Under the pieces are notes generated by a model. It ran no database searches. It was not told the origin of the DNA and saw only the letters and a program-made list of their open reading frames with translations. This document shows positions 1 through 10,887 of a stretch of 64,000 nucleotides of DNA, one piece after another (position 1 is the first letter of the stretch; the number at the start of each line of letters is the position of its first letter). The translations under genes were made by a program, and so were the position numbers. Source of the stretch: an uncultured Bacteroidales bacterium (lineage in GTDB: Bacteria; Bacteroidota; Bacteroidia; Bacteroidales; Bacteroidaceae). The stretch covers positions 1-64,000 of the forward strand of contig CACZCX010000002.1 of NCBI GenBank assembly GCA_902779875.1. Reading direction: 5' to 3'.

Positions 1-92
1 TCCCCCGCGATATCCGTATTGTAACAAACTCAACGATAACAGTTTCTAAAAAAACGTCCAAAAATATTTGGAAAAGTCTTAGAATACTGTTA

Positions 93-188
93 GGCCCCGA
101 AGGGGACTAAAAAGGAGGCGATCGATGTTTAGGCCTTGGAGTGAGCCCGCAATAGCCCGGAACGTTGTGTCCCAAAATCCTTATGTCC
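93..188 (-). repeat. Dispersed repeat, copy 1 (core about 96 bp)
   Basis: On the minus strand this stretch aligns over its whole length with 16611-16704 on the plus strand. Shared blocks include GGAC-TAAGG, TTTTGGG, CAACGTTCCG, CCTAAAC and a closing hairpin GTCCCC-TTC-GGGGCC, which in the other copy has a TAC loop. It sits between an unassigned left edge and the leuS promoter. Here the core lacks the flanking inverted arms of copy 2. No protein is evident. The rest of 1-281 holds only the leuS promoter and AT-rich sequence that I cannot assign. Confidence 0.7.
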
Positions 189-246
189 TGCGGAGTCTCC
201 AAAAATAACTATACCTCTTATAAAGAGAAATTTGCCCGAAATTGTG

Positions 247-254
247 TAATTTTG
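247..254 (+). promoter_or_regulatory. leuS promoter, -7 box TAATTTTG
   Basis: Matches the Bacteroidota sigma-factor -7 consensus TAnnTTTG, 27 nt before the leuS ATG. A TTTG at 231-234 could belong to the upstream element, but the spacing is short. Confidence 0.6.
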
Positions 255-281
255 CGACTTGAAAATAAAAGCTAGTCTGTA

Positions 282-3116
282 ATGGAATACGATTTCAGAG
301 CAATTGAAAAGAAATGGCAGGAAAAGTGGGCCAAAGAGGGTACCTATAAAGTAGTTGAGAACCCCGCAAAGCCCAAGTTTTACGTACTCAACATGTTCCC
401 CTACCCGTCAGGCGCAGGCCTGCACGTGGGTCATCCCCTGGGATACATTGCATCGGACATTTACGCACGCTACAAGCGTCAGTGCGGTTTCAACGTACTG
501 AACCCCATGGGTTACGATGCATACGGCCTGCCCGCCGAACAGTATGCCATACAGACCGGCCAGCATCCGGCCATTACAACCGAAAAGAACATAAACCGCT
601 ACCGCGAGCAGCTGGACAAGATAGGATTCTCATTTGACTGGGACCGCGAGGTACGCACATGCGAGCCCGGCTACTACCACTGGACCCAGTGGGCCTTCCA
701 GAAGATGTTCAACTCTTTCTACTGCAACAAGTGCCAGAGCGCACAGCCCATTGAGAAACTTATTGAGCGTTTTGAGCAGAAGGGAACCGAAGGCCTGGAT
801 GTAGCCCAGAGCGAGGAACTCAGCTTTACAGCCGCCGAGTGGAAGGCCATGGACGAAAAGCAGAAGTCCGATGTCCTTATGAACTACCGCATAGCCTACC
901 TGGGCGAGACCATGGTAAACTGGTGCGCAGGACTTGGCACGGTACTTGCCAACGATGAGGTAGTCGAGGGCGTATCGGTCCGCGGCGGATTCCCCGTAGA
1001 GCAGAAAAAGATGCGCCAGTGGTGCCTGCGTGTATCAGCATATGCCCAGCGCCTGCTTGACGGTCTGGACAAGATAGACTGGTCCGATTCCATCAAGGAG
1101 ACCCAGCGTAACTGGATAGGCCGCTCCGAGGGTACCGAGATGCAGTTCCACGTAAAGGACAGTGACATAGAATTCACCATATTCACCACACGTGCCGATA
1201 CCATATTCGGCGTGACATTCATGGTACTTGCTCCTGAGAGCGAACTTGTAGCCCAGCTTACAACTCCCGCCCAGAAGAAGGAGGTCGATGAATACGTAGC
1301 AGCCGTAAAGAAACGCACCGAGCGCGAGCGCATTGCTGACCGCAAGGTAACAGGCGTATTCAGCGGATCATACGCCATCAACCCGCTTACCGGTGAGGAT
1401 GTACCCGTATGGATCAGTGACTACGTGCTTGCCGGCTACGGTACAGGCGCCATCATGGCAGTACCTGCACACGACAGCCGTGACTACGCTTTCGCCAAGC
1501 ATTTTGGCCTTGAGATCCGTCCGCTCATTGAGGGTTGTGACGTATCGGAGGAGAGCTTTGATGCCAAGGAGGGTGTGATGATGAACTCACCCCGTCCCGA
1601 CCAGATCCGCCAGGGCGGACTCAACCTGAACGGTCTGTCAGTCAAGGAGGCCATTGCAGCCACCAAGAAATACGTTCAGGAGAACAAACTGGGTAAGGTA
1701 AAGGTCAACTACCGTCTGCGTGACGCAATATTCAGCCGTCAGCGCTACTGGGGCGAGCCGTTCCCCGTTTACTACAAGAACGGAATTCCTACCATGGTAC
1801 CTGAGCAGTGCCTGCCCCTGGAACTTCCTGAGATCAGCGAGTACAAGCCCACCGAGACCGGTGAACCCCCTCTTGGTCACGCCAAGGTCTGGGCCTTTGA
1901 CGAGAAGAACAACAAGGTCGTTGACAAGTCACTCATAGACAACAAGACCGTATTCCCGCTCGAACTCAACACCATGCCCGGTTTTGCAGGCTCATCGGCC
2001 TACTATCTGCGTTACATGGATCCCCATAACGACAAGGCTCTGGTAAGCAAGGAGGCCGATAACTACTGGAAGTGCGTTGACCTCTATCTTGGAGGTTCTG
2101 AGCACGCAACCGGTCACCTGATCTACTCACGATTCTGGAACAAGTTCCTCAAGGACCTGGGCGTAAGCGAGGTCGAGGAGCCGTTCAGCAAGCTCATCAA
2201 CCAGGGTATGATCCAGGGCCGCAGTAACTTTGTATACCGCATCAAGGACACCAATACATTCGTTTCATACGGCCTCAAGGACCAGTATGACACCACTCCC
2301 ATCCACGTTGACGTGAACATTGTAAGCGCCGATGTCCTGGACGTAGAGGCATTCAAGAACTGGCGTCCCGAGTACAACAACGCCGAGTTCATCCTTGAAA
2401 ACGGCAAGTACATCTGCGGATGGGCTGTCGAGAAGATGAGTAAGTCCATGTTCAACGTGGTCAATCCCGATGTAATCATCGAGAGATACGGTGCCGATAC
2501 CCTGCGCATGTACGAGATGTTCCTTGGCCCGCTTGAGCAGTCAAAGCCCTGGGATACCAACGGCATTGACGGTTGCCACCGCTTCATAAGAAAAATGTGG
2601 AACATGTTCACCGATAAGGAGGGTAACCTGAACGTATCGGACGATGCACCCACCAAGGATGAACTCAAGTCAATCCACAAGCTCATAAAGAAGGTAACCG
2701 AGGATATAGAGAACTTCTCATACAACACATCGGTAGCCGCATTCATGATCTGCGTAAACGAACTGTCAGGCCTCAAGTGCAACAAACGTCAGGTACTCTC
2801 TGACCTTGTCAAGCTGATTGCCCCGTTTGCCCCGCATATTGCCGAGGAACTCTGGCAGGCACTTGGCAACCAGACAACAGTTTGCGATGCCGAGTGGCCC
2901 AAGTTCAATGAGGAGTACCTCAAGGAGGACAGCATAACCTACTCCATCTCATTCAACGGCAAGACCCGCTTTACAATGGACTTTGCGGCCGATGCCACCC
3001 AGCAGGAGATTCAGGATGCCGTTCTGGCCAATGAGAAAGCTCAGAGCTATATTGAGGGCAAGCCCATCCGCAAGGTGATCGTAGTTCCGCGCAAGATTGT
3101 AAACATTGTACTATAA
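282..3116 (+). CDS. leuS: Leucyl-tRNA synthetase
   Basis: Charges tRNA-Leu with leucine in the cytoplasm. The 944-residue class I synthetase shows the HIGH-type motif HVGH at residues 48-51 and the KMSKS loop at 718-722, with the CP1 editing region between them and an anticodon-binding alpha-helical C-terminus ([12 protein letters not shown]). The N-terminal [13 protein letters not shown] is the usual LeuRS start, and the ATG follows a -7 box. It is first in an operon with rdgB (3-nt gap) and porZ. Length is slightly above the common 860-880 residues, as is usual in this phylum. A tRNA-Leu(UAA) substrate gene lies elsewhere in the window. Confidence 0.98.
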   Translation: MEYDFRAIEKKWQEKWAKEGTYKVVENPAKPKFYVLNMFPYPSGAGLHVGHPLGYIASDIYARYKRQCGFNVLNPMGYDAYGLPAEQYAIQTGQHPAITTEKNINRYREQLDKIGFSFDWDREVRTCEPGYYHWTQWAFQKMFNSFYCNKCQSAQPIEKLIERFEQKGTEGLDVAQSEELSFTAAEWKAMDEKQKSDVLMNYRIAYLGETMVNWCAGLGTVLANDEVVEGVSVRGGFPVEQKKMRQWCLRVSAYAQRLLDGLDKIDWSDSIKETQRNWIGRSEGTEMQFHVKDSDIEFTIFTTRADTIFGVTFMVLAPESELVAQLTTPAQKKEVDEYVAAVKKRTERERIADRKVTGVFSGSYAINPLTGEDVPVWISDYVLAGYGTGAIMAVPAHDSRDYAFAKHFGLEIRPLIEGCDVSEESFDAKEGVMMNSPRPDQIRQGGLNLNGLSVKEAIAATKKYVQENKLGKVKVNYRLRDAIFSRQRYWGEPFPVYYKNGIPTMVPEQCLPLELPEISEYKPTETGEPPLGHAKVWAFDEKNNKVVDKSLIDNKTVFPLELNTMPGFAGSSAYYLRYMDPHNDKALVSKEADNYWKCVDLYLGGSEHATGHLIYSRFWNKFLKDLGVSEVEEPFSKLINQGMIQGRSNFVYRIKDTNTFVSYGLKDQYDTTPIHVDVNIVSADVLDVEAFKNWRPEYNNAEFILENGKYICGWAVEKMSKSMFNVVNPDVIIERYGADTLRMYEMFLGPLEQSKPWDTNGIDGCHRFIRKMWNMFTDKEGNLNVSDDAPTKDELKSIHKLIKKVTEDIENFSYNTSVAAFMICVNELSGLKCNKRQVLSDLVKLIAPFAPHIAEELWQALGNQTTVCDAEWPKFNEEYLKEDSITYSISFNGKTRFTMDFAADATQQEIQDAVLANEKAQSYIEGKPIRKVIVVPRKIVNIVL

Positions 3117-3119
3117 GGG

Positions 3120-3695
3120 ATGAAACTGGTATTTGCCACCAATAACAGCCATAAGCTTGAAGAGGTCCGCCAGATACTTGGTGACCGCTTTGAGGTGCTC
3201 TCGCTGAATGATATAGGCTGCCACGATGATATCCCCGAGACAGCCGACACATTCCAGGGCAACGCACTGCAGAAAGTCCGTTACGTCAAGGAGCATTACG
3301 GTTATGACTGTTTTGCCGATGACACCGGTCTTGAGGTTAAGGCACTTGGAGGAGCACCCGGAGTACACTCGGCACGCTACGCAGGTGACCATGACTCGGA
3401 GGCCAACATGACCAAGCTGCTCAGTGAACTTGAAAAAAAATCGGACCGCAGCGCACAATTCCGTACTGTTATTGCGTTAATACTTAACGGACAGGAAGTT
3501 CTGTTTGAGGGAATAGTGACAGGAAAGATAGCTCATGAGCGCCATTACGGAGACGGAGGGTTCGGTTACGATCCCATCTTTGTCCCGGACGGTTACACTG
3601 AAACATTTTCCCAAATGAGCTCCCAAGGCAAGAACCTGATAAGTCACAGGGGACGCGCCGTAAGAAAACTGGCAGATTATCTTAAACAATTATGA
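3120..3695 (+). CDS. rdgB: XTP/dITP diphosphatase (RdgB/HAM1)
   Basis: House-cleaning pyrophosphatase that hydrolyses deaminated purine triphosphates (dITP, XTP) so they are not built into DNA. The 191-residue protein has the family N-terminus ([14 protein letters not shown]), the metal/nucleotide motif FADDTGLEV near residues 62-70, [12 protein letters not shown], and the C-terminal [10 protein letters not shown]. Start is the ATG 3 nt after the leuS stop. Its TGA overlaps the next ATG (ATGA), so translation of porZ is probably coupled. Confidence 0.96.
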   Translation: MKLVFATNNSHKLEEVRQILGDRFEVLSLNDIGCHDDIPETADTFQGNALQKVRYVKEHYGYDCFADDTGLEVKALGGAPGVHSARYAGDHDSEANMTKLLSELEKKSDRSAQFRTVIALILNGQEVLFEGIVTGKIAHERHYGDGGFGYDPIFVPDGYTETFSQMSSQGKNLISHRGRAVRKLADYLKQL

Positions 3696-6022
3696 TAAGA
3701 CTTTTGACAAGAGGAGCCGTTGCTGCAATGATTGCGGTAACGCTCCTTTTGCCTTTTAATACTGTAAAGGCAGGAATACCCGTAGGTACCTGGAGAGCAC
3801 ATCCGGCCTACAATGACGCAACATTCTCAATCAAGGCGTTCGGTAGCATATACGTACTCAGTGACGGGGCACTTTATCTGTTCGATCCAAGTGACAACGC
3901 CCTCTACACCATAGACAAGACAGGAGGACTGGGTGACTATGACATAGCAGCCATTGATTACTGCAGTTCTGAAAAGGTCATACTCATGGCCTATTCCAAC
4001 GGTAACCTGGACCTTCTTTATGAGGATCAGGGCATATATAACTTTACAGATATCAAGAACAATAATTCAGGTAGCATCAAAGTCAATGAACTCAAGGTTA
4101 TAGGCCGAAATGCATACATATCGACCAACATAGGACTCATAATCTTTGACGTCAAGCGTAGGGAGATAAAGAATACTTACAGGTTTGACACTGAGGTACT
4201 GTCATCGGTCATGATGAGTGATTCACTTATCTGTGCTACCAAATCAGGAATATATGTGGGAGTGACATCGGACAACCTGCTTGACAACACCAACTGGAAC
4301 CGCCTGCGCGGCTCTCAATTCAAACAGATTTTCCTGTTCAGTAACCATTTGTGCGCCCTTTCTGTTGATAACCGTCTCTGGATGGTAAACACTCAGAACG
4401 GTTCACTGAATAATATAAGGGATAACGTGGAGTCAGTATCATTCCTTGAAAACTCAGAGATAGCTCTAATAGGTGACTCCGCATTCTCAATATATTCATC
4501 AGTGACTGATCATGTGGATTTCAATCTGAAAAGAGAGATAAATCATGTACTCAAGGATGGTGATAACCTATGGATAAGTGAGGGTGTGAACGGATTATGT
4601 CTATATACTGTCACAGATAATGATGTCATTGTAGGCAGACTGACCGGAATCAAACCCAACAGTCCGCGCAGGAACCTGTTCCATTCAGTCTCATGGCCCA
4701 CTCAAGGAAGGCTTCTTGCAGTCTCAGGATGTCATAACTATGCCGGTATTGATTATCCGGGATCAGTCATGATATATGAGAATGATACCTGGAAATATCT
4801 TGAGGAGGACCTTAAATCAAAGACAGGTCTTGATTATGTGAATCTGACCGAAGCTGCACAGGATCCACTTGATCCTTCACATATATTCGTAGGCTCTACA
4901 GGACAGGGTCTATATGAATTCAAAAACGGACGGTTCGTTAATCTCTATACAGCTCACAACAGTCCACTTACATCAATTCTGAACGGATCAGAGTATGATA
5001 CTAATAATTATGTACGTATAAGTGCGCTGCAGTATGACGGAGAGGGTAATCTCTGGATGGCCAACAATCAGACCGATACCATTCTCAAGGTTCTTAAGTC
5101 CGATGGAAGCTGGATTACATTCCCGTTCACCGAGATGGCAGGACTGCCTACCTATAAGAATATAAGGTTTGACGGTAAGGGACATCTTTGGATCAATTCA
5201 TCCAGAGGATTACATCCGGGTCTTTTCTGTATTGACTTAAACGGAACACTTGACAATAAATCCGATGACAGGATAAAGTTTACAGGATCCGTATGGAAAA
5301 ACCAGGATGGAAATACTGAGGAGATATATGACCTGTTTTTCTATGAATTCGACCTTGAAGGTTCAATATGGATAGGAACAAACAGGGGAATATTCGTTCT
5401 GCGTAATCCTGATTCATTCATTGACAATCCGAATCCTGTATTTGAAAGGATCAAGATAAGCCGTAATGACGGTTCAGGACTGGCTGATTATCTCTTTAAC
5501 GGAGTAATGACCACTGCCATGTATATTGATCAGGGAAACCGGAAATGGATAGGTACCCTTGATGACGGAATATTCCTTATGAGTGCTGACGGAACCGAGA
5601 CTCTCGAGCATTTTACCACATCAAACAGTCCGCTCCCATCGAACAATATCATAAGCATAACTGAGAATGGCCAGGACGGCTCATTATTCTTTGGTACAAA
5701 CCTCGGAATGGTCGAGTACGGAGGTCAGGCCAGAAATCCTGAAAAAACGCTCTCAGAGTCAAATATTCTTGTTTATCCCAATCCTGTCAAACCTGATTTT
5801 GACGGTTATGTAACAATTACCGGTCTTACCCAGTGGAGTTCCATAAGAATCCTTAGCGGTTCAGGCCGTCTTGTACATCAGGGTATATCAAACGGAGGCT
5901 CATACAGCTGGGACCTTACTGACATAAACAACAGACAGGTTCCGTCAGGGGTTTATCACGCAATCATAACAAATCAGGAGAACAACACAAGCCAGAGCGT
6001 TTCAATTACGGTAATCCGATGA
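3692..6022 (+). CDS. porZ: PorZ-like type IX secretion beta-propeller protein
   Basis: In Porphyromonas gingivalis PorZ is a surface protein of the attachment complex that finishes type IX secretion and delivers anionic LPS to the sortase. Here 776 residues carry an N-terminal signal peptide (to about residue 27, VKAG), two runs of propeller-like repeats (recurring [20 protein letters not shown]), and a C-terminal sorting-type domain at about 690-776 ([21 protein letters not shown]). The length equals that recalled for P. gingivalis PorZ. Linkage to rdgB supports the call. If correct, the organism should carry the rest of the secretion system, none of which is in this window. A generic T9SS-sorted propeller protein is the alternative. 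Confidence 0.75.
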   Translation: MIRLLTRGAVAAMIAVTLLLPFNTVKAGIPVGTWRAHPAYNDATFSIKAFGSIYVLSDGALYLFDPSDNALYTIDKTGGLGDYDIAAIDYCSSEKVILMAYSNGNLDLLYEDQGIYNFTDIKNNNSGSIKVNELKVIGRNAYISTNIGLIIFDVKRREIKNTYRFDTEVLSSVMMSDSLICATKSGIYVGVTSDNLLDNTNWNRLRGSQFKQIFLFSNHLCALSVDNRLWMVNTQNGSLNNIRDNVESVSFLENSEIALIGDSAFSIYSSVTDHVDFNLKREINHVLKDGDNLWISEGVNGLCLYTVTDNDVIVGRLTGIKPNSPRRNLFHSVSWPTQGRLLAVSGCHNYAGIDYPGSVMIYENDTWKYLEEDLKSKTGLDYVNLTEAAQDPLDPSHIFVGSTGQGLYEFKNGRFVNLYTAHNSPLTSILNGSEYDTNNYVRISALQYDGEGNLWMANNQTDTILKVLKSDGSWITFPFTEMAGLPTYKNIRFDGKGHLWINSSRGLHPGLFCIDLNGTLDNKSDDRIKFTGSVWKNQDGNTEEIYDLFFYEFDLEGSIWIGTNRGIFVLRNPDSFIDNPNPVFERIKISRNDGSGLADYLFNGVMTTAMYIDQGNRKWIGTLDDGIFLMSADGTETLEHFTTSNSPLPSNNIISITENGQDGSLFFGTNLGMVEYGGQARNPEKTLSESNILVYPNPVKPDFDGYVTITGLTQWSSIRILSGSGRLVHQGISNGGSYSWDLTDINNRQVPSGVYHAIITNQENNTSQSVSITVIR

Positions 6023-6468
6023 CATATAAGAATTATGTATGTTTTCTTTTTATTTTAATTGAATAGGTTATTGTTATTCGGTGTTGAAACTGTTCATATC
6101 TTTTGAGTTTTTCAAAGGATATGATTTTTACACTTTCCTGAACATATTCCGCACATCTTTATTTACAGGCTAAATTGATATGTTTCAAGTCTGTATGACG
6201 TTATGAACATACGGTGTAAAATGTGTCTGAAATGAATATCCAATAACTTTAAGATAATGTCATGTTGATTTCGTGTTGGAAAAATCAGCAATAAAAATAT
6301 GGTTATCGACACCATACTTACCGTTTTTTTTCCATACCCGGGCTGATTTTCAAAATGCAAATATTCTATGCTCTTTTTGTCTGATTCTTATGAACACTTA
6401 TTTACACGGTTTTGAACAGCTGAATTGACAAAATGAACTAATTTTACACAGTCAAATCATGAAATGAT
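6023..6468. other. 445-bp AT-rich intergenic region
   Basis: No credible gene: the only short ORF is AT-rich and lacks family features. It contains five TGAACA hexamers (6091-6096 on the minus strand; 6139, 6204, 6391 and 6413 on the plus strand), one DnaA-box-like TTTTACACA at 6442-6450, and three single-mismatch relatives at 6159, 6303 and 6398. A weak -7-like TAATTTTA before trmH overlaps the end. Function unknown. Confidence 0.5.
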
Positions 6469-7011
6469 ATGCGGAAACTCAGTGTAACGGAACTTGGCAG
6501 GATAAGCACCAGTGAGTTCAAGGATAGCGTAAAACTGCCTCTCACTATTATTCTGGATGATGTTAGGAGCCTTTATAATGTAGGATCCGTATTCCGTACT
6601 TCCGATGCATTCAGGGTTGAAAGGATAATACTTTGCGGCATAACGGCTACTCCTCTTAACTCTCTGGTAGAGATACATAAGACAGCTCTTGGAGCTGAGG
6701 AGAGCGTAGAGTGGATTTACAGTGATGATTGTACAGGTGTCGTAAAAGAGCTTAATGACCAGGGCTATGTGACCATAGCGGTTGAACAGGTTGAAGGTAG
6801 CGTTAAGCTTGACAGTTTCAGTGTTGACAAGACCAAAAGATATGCACTTGTTTTGGGTAACGAGGTTAAAGGTGTAAACCAGGAAGTAGTTGACAACTGC
6901 CAGCTTTCACTTGAGATACCTCAGTTCGGTACCAAACATTCACTGAATGTATCGGTAACTGCAGGACTTGTAATCTGGGAGTTCGCCCGCCAGATGAAGG
7001 ATATCCTTTAA
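6469..7011 (+). CDS. SpoU/TrmH-family RNA 2'-O-methyltransferase
   Basis: AdoMet-dependent RNA ribose methyltransferase of the trefoil-knot SPOUT class. The 180-residue protein has motif 1 (SLYNVGSVFRTSDAF, about residues 38-52), motif 2 (LVLGNEVKGV, about 125-134) and motif 3 (IPQFGTKHSLNVSVTAG). It is essentially only the catalytic domain and lacks the N-terminal substrate-binding domain of the rRNA enzyme RlmB, so a tRNA target as in TrmL/TrmH is more likely; the site cannot be told from sequence. It is convergent with polA and the stop codons overlap. Confidence 0.92.
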   Translation: MRKLSVTELGRISTSEFKDSVKLPLTIILDDVRSLYNVGSVFRTSDAFRVERIILCGITATPLNSLVEIHKTALGAEESVEWIYSDDCTGVVKELNDQGYVTIAVEQVEGSVKLDSFSVDKTKRYALVLGNEVKGVNQEVVDNCQLSLEIPQFGTKHSLNVSVTAGLVIWEFARQMKDIL

Positions 7012-9842
7012 TGGGCTTCAAGCCAGTTGTCTCCCCATCCTGAATCAGCCACAAGGGGAACAGACATATTCCATGCGTTCTGCATCTCTTCAATGACTAT
7101 TTCCTGTACTTTGAGTTCCTCACCGGGTACGACATTGAAATTGAGTTCGTCATGAACCTGAAGTATCATGGTTGACTTAAGTCCCTCCTTCATGAACCGT
7201 CTGTAAACGGCAATCATTGCAATCTTGATTATATCGGCAGCACTGCCCTGGATGGGAGCGTTTATGGCATTACGTTCTGCAAAACCGCGTACGGTGGCAT
7301 TATGTGATGTGATATCGGGCAGATAACGTTTTCTCTTGAGTATGGTCTCTATATACCCTCTTTCACGTGCCTGTTCAATGGAGCGGTCCATATACTGCTT
7401 AATGCCGCTGTATGTCTTGAAATAGTTTTCTATGAGTTCCTTGGCCTCCGTACGGCTTACTCCCATACGCTGAGCCAGACCGAAAGCCGATATGCCGTAA
7501 ATGATACCGAAGTTTGCTGTCTTGGCCTTACTGCGTTCCGACTTTGTAACCTGATCAATCGGTTTATGGAATACCTTGGCGGCCGTGGCAGCATGTATGT
7601 CATGACCCAGACGGAAATCCTCAATCATATTCTGATCCTGACTCAGGTGAGCCATGATACGGAGTTCAATCTGTGAATAGTCGGCCGAGAAGAACTTGCA
7701 GCCGGGTTCCGGAACGAAAGCTTTACGTACCTCCTTGCCGTCCTCATCACGTACCGGGATGTTCTGCAGGTTAGGATTGCTTGAACTGAGCCTTCCTGTT
7801 GCTGTTACGGTCTGGTTGTACGATGTATGTATCTTGCCGGTCTCGGGATTGATAAGCTGAGGCAGCGCATCGACATATGTTCCGAGCAGTTTCTTGAGGC
7901 CGCGGTACTTGAGTATGAGGTCTACTATAGGATGGTCGGCGCGCAGTGATTCCAGTACATCCTCCGATGTCACATACTGACCTGTCTTGGTCTTCTTGGG
8001 TTTATCCACGATTTTCATCCTCTCAAACAGGATCTCACCAACCTGTTTCGGAGAGAGAATATTGAAAGGTGTGCCTCCGGCTTCCTGATATATCTCACCC
8101 TCAAGAGCCTTCATGCGTTCCGTAAAGAGTCTTGATGTCTCGGCAAGGGACTTGGGGTCAATCATGGCTCCGTTCCTCTCCATATAGGCAAGTACCTGGA
8201 CAAGCGGCATCTCCACTTCACTGAACAGTTTGTCGGTTCCGTCTTTGAGGAGTTCCTTTTCAAGTATGTTCTTGAGCTGCAGGGTTACATCGGCATCCTC
8301 ACATGCATACTCGTAAATCCTGTCGGCCGGAAGGTCGGCCATGTTTTTCTGGTTACGTCCCTTCTCTCCTATGAGCTCCTCAATATGAACGGTCCTGTAT
8401 CCCAGATAGATCTCGGCAAGATAGTCCATGTTATGACGGAGTTCAGGTTGGAGCAGGTAGTGGGCAATCATGGTATCAAAGAGAGTTCCATCAACCTTGA
8501 TTCCGTAATTGCCCAGAATCAGTATGTCATATTTTATGTTCTGTCCGATCTTGAGAGTCGACGGGTTTTCGAACACGGGACGGAAAATTTCGAGCATCCG
8601 CTGTTTTCCCTCCTTCTCCTTAGGCATGGCAACGTACCAGGCCTCGTGTTCCCGCAGACTTACACTCAAACCCACAATCTGTGCAGTGATGGCGTCAGTT
8701 CCTGTGGTTTCAGTGTCAAAACAGAAAAAATCCTGTGCAGCGATTTTATGGGCTAATGATTCAGCATCTTTCTCAGATTCAATGAGATAGTAACTGTGTT
8801 GCACGGATTTTATGTCCTTGAGATTTGAAAAATCCTCTGCAGGCTGGGCATCGGCCTGGAATATATCAAACAGATCGCCATGAAAACCGTCATTTCCGGC
8901 GGGTTTTGACAAGGTCGGCTGGCCGGTCGGTTTTTCTGTCTCGGTATTCAGGACCGATGAACCCGCGGCACCGTTCCTTGTCTTGAACTTGACCATCAGG
9001 GTCCGGAACTCCAGGTCTTCAAAGAGCGAAGTGAGTTTAGCGGCATCGGGTTCCGAGAAACGTAACTGCTCCATGTCGAGTTCAATGGGAACATCGGTCC
9101 TTATGGTTGCAAGCAGCCGGCTGAATTTTATCTGCTCTATGTTGTTCTCCACTTTCTCCTTGAGAGCACCTTTAAGTTTGTCAGTGTTGGCAAGTAGTCC
9201 GTCTATTCCTCCGAACTCGTTTATGAGTTTGACAGCTGTCTTTTCACCTATGCCGGGGCAGCCGGGTATGTTATCGGAACTGTCACCCATGAGTCCGAGC
9301 ATATCGATTACCTGGGTGGTATTCTGAAGTCCGTATTTGTTAAGAACCTCAGACGGGCCCATCACCTCGTATCCGTTATTCCCGTATTTGGGGCGGTATA
9401 TGAGGGACCTGTCGGTTACAAGCTGGCAGTAGTCCTTATCGGGGGTCATCATATAGGTGGTAATACCCTTTTCATCGGCTTTTCGGGCCAGCGTGCCTAT
9501 AACGTCATCGGCCTCGAATCCTGCCACCTCAAGTACCGGTATGCGGTAAGCCTCAAGTACCTGCTTGATAACCGGTACCGACTCGCGTATGACCTCAGGT
9601 GTCTCTTCACGCTGCGCCTTGTACTCCTTGTAGAGTTCATGGCGGAACGTACCGCCTTTAGGATCGAATGCTACACCTATGTGAGTGGGGTTCTCCTTGG
9701 TAAGTATCTCCTCCAGGGTGTTTACGAATCCCAGTACAGCCGATGTGTTGAAGCCTTTGGAATTGATTCTGGGAGCCTTCAGAAAGGCATAGTAAGCCCT
9801 GTATATGAGAGCATATGCATCAAGAAGAAAGAGTTTTTCCAT
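7008..9842 (-). CDS. polA: DNA polymerase I
   Basis: Repair and Okazaki-fragment polymerase with three active domains. The 944-residue product begins MEKLFLLDAYALIYRAYYAF; 44 further in-frame residues upstream run into the divergent promoter and were rejected. Residues 1-300 form the 5'-3' exonuclease (DxDD-type TPDKDYCQL, GDSSDNIPGCPGIGEKTA). A 3'-5' proofreading domain follows with an intact FDTETTG near residue 375, then the polymerase domain with motif A (DYSQIELR, about 717), motif B (KTANFGIIYG) and motif C (QVHDEL, about 895). Proofreading looks functional, unlike in Taq-type enzymes. Its stop overlaps that of the convergent methyltransferase gene. Confidence 0.97.
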   Translation of the reverse strand: MEKLFLLDAYALIYRAYYAFLKAPRINSKGFNTSAVLGFVNTLEEILTKENPTHIGVAFDPKGGTFRHELYKEYKAQREETPEVIRESVPVIKQVLEAYRIPVLEVAGFEADDVIGTLARKADEKGITTYMMTPDKDYCQLVTDRSLIYRPKYGNNGYEVMGPSEVLNKYGLQNTTQVIDMLGLMGDSSDNIPGCPGIGEKTAVKLINEFGGIDGLLANTDKLKGALKEKVENNIEQIKFSRLLATIRTDVPIELDMEQLRFSEPDAAKLTSLFEDLEFRTLMVKFKTRNGAAGSSVLNTETEKPTGQPTLSKPAGNDGFHGDLFDIFQADAQPAEDFSNLKDIKSVQHSYYLIESEKDAESLAHKIAAQDFFCFDTETTGTDAITAQIVGLSVSLREHEAWYVAMPKEKEGKQRMLEIFRPVFENPSTLKIGQNIKYDILILGNYGIKVDGTLFDTMIAHYLLQPELRHNMDYLAEIYLGYRTVHIEELIGEKGRNQKNMADLPADRIYEYACEDADVTLQLKNILEKELLKDGTDKLFSEVEMPLVQVLAYMERNGAMIDPKSLAETSRLFTERMKALEGEIYQEAGGTPFNILSPKQVGEILFERMKIVDKPKKTKTGQYVTSEDVLESLRADHPIVDLILKYRGLKKLLGTYVDALPQLINPETGKIHTSYNQTVTATGRLSSSNPNLQNIPVRDEDGKEVRKAFVPEPGCKFFSADYSQIELRIMAHLSQDQNMIEDFRLGHDIHAATAAKVFHKPIDQVTKSERSKAKTANFGIIYGISAFGLAQRMGVSRTEAKELIENYFKTYSGIKQYMDRSIEQARERGYIETILKRKRYLPDITSHNATVRGFAERNAINAPIQGSAADIIKIAMIAVYRRFMKEGLKSTMILQVHDELNFNVVPGEELKVQEIVIEEMQNAWNMSVPLVADSGWGDNWLEAH

Positions 9843-9899
9843 ACGCGTGTTATTGATATGTAAAAGTAGTAATTTATTCTCTAATCGGACATTTATTGC

Positions 9900-9907
9900 T
9901 AATTTTG
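9900..9907 (+). promoter_or_regulatory. Polyprenyl synthase promoter, -7 box TAATTTTG
   Basis: Perfect TAnnTTTG ending only 8 nt before the ATG at 9916, which implies an almost leaderless message. The same 73-bp gap must hold the polA promoter; the best minus-strand candidate, TACTTTTA at 9861-9868, has one mismatch. Confidence 0.6.
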
Positions 9908-9915
9908 CCCCTGTT

Positions 9916-10887
9916 ATGGTAGACATCAAGCAGATATACGCGCCTGTTGAGACAGAATTTGATGAGTTCCGCACACGTTACTCACAGTTGTTTTCCTGCC
10001 CCAATCCGGCCGTAGATGTACTGCTTAAGTTCCTGTCACGCCGTAACGGAAAACTCATGCGTCCCATGCTGGTACTGCTCGTATCAAAGTGCTACGGGAC
10101 GGTGCCTGAGAGCGCCTATCATCTGGCCGCTGCTGTAGAGCTGCTGCACCAGGGCAGCCTTATCCATGACGATGTGGTCGACGAGAGCGACAAACGTCGC
10201 GGCCGCCGTTCCGCCAATGCAGCCTTTGATAACCGTATAGCGGTGCTTCTGGGTGATTACGTGGTCTCAATGGCACTGCGTGAGATAGCTGCTACCAATG
10301 ACCTGCGTAGCGTGGACAGCCTCTCAAGGCTTATAGGAACGCTTTCTGAGGGTGAGATCAACCAGTTGAACGCCCTGAATTATCCCTCGCTCTCTGAGGA
10401 TACATATTTTGATATCATATCCAAGAAGACAGCCGTACTGTTCCAGTGCTGCACTTCACTTTCCGCCCTTTTGAGCGGAGCATCCGAGTCCGATGCCGCC
10501 GCCTTCAACCATTTTGGAAAGGTAGCGGGACTCTGCTTCCAGATTATGGATGACATACTGGATTACCACGACAGCGCCGAGACAGGTAAACCCTCGGGCA
10601 ATGACCTGAAAGAGGGTAAGTTCACCCTTCCTGCCATCTATGCGCTAACGCACAGTAACCGTGACTGGTCCGATCATATCAAAGCTGTACGCTCACTTTC
10701 AGCTACCCCCGAGCAGATTCGTGACATTACCGATTACACCCTTTCCAACGGAGGAATCGATTATGCCCTAGCTAAGATGGAGGAACTGAAAAAGCAGGCA
10801 ATCACAGGACTGCCCGCTTTCATATCAAATGAACTCCGCAGCTCTTTTGAGTGCTATCTGGAGCTCATTACAAACCGTTCCAAGTAA
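9916..10887 (+). CDS. Trans-polyprenyl diphosphate synthase (quinone side-chain type)
   Basis: Extends allylic diphosphates with isopentenyl-PP to make the long prenyl tail of menaquinone. The 323-residue protein has both aspartate-rich Mg-PPi motifs: DDVVDESDKRRGRRS (first) and DDILDYHD (second). The start MVDIKQIYAPVETEFDEF was chosen because a longer frame from 9805 crosses the promoter and polA. Chain length cannot be read safely. It meets deoC tail to tail with no gap. Menaquinone would serve the fumarate reductase encoded downstream. Confidence 0.93.
   Translation: MVDIKQIYAPVETEFDEFRTRYSQLFSCPNPAVDVLLKFLSRRNGKLMRPMLVLLVSKCYGTVPESAYHLAAAVELLHQGSLIHDDVVDESDKRRGRRSANAAFDNRIAVLLGDYVVSMALREIAATNDLRSVDSLSRLIGTLSEGEINQLNALNYPSLSEDTYFDIISKKTAVLFQCCTSLSALLSGASESDAAAFNHFGKVAGLCFQIMDDILDYHDSAETGKPSGNDLKEGKFTLPAIYALTHSNRDWSDHIKAVRSLSATPEQIRDITDYTLSNGGIDYALAKMEELKKQAITGLPAFISNELRSSFECYLELITNRSK

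Noticed and set aside
6163..6360. 65-residue minus-strand frame in the AT-rich gap
   Set aside because: No recognisable domain, low-complexity AT-driven composition, no promoter or terminator pairing.
8002..8010. TTATCCACG, a near DnaA box
   Set aside because: Single site, one mismatch, inside polA coding sequence.
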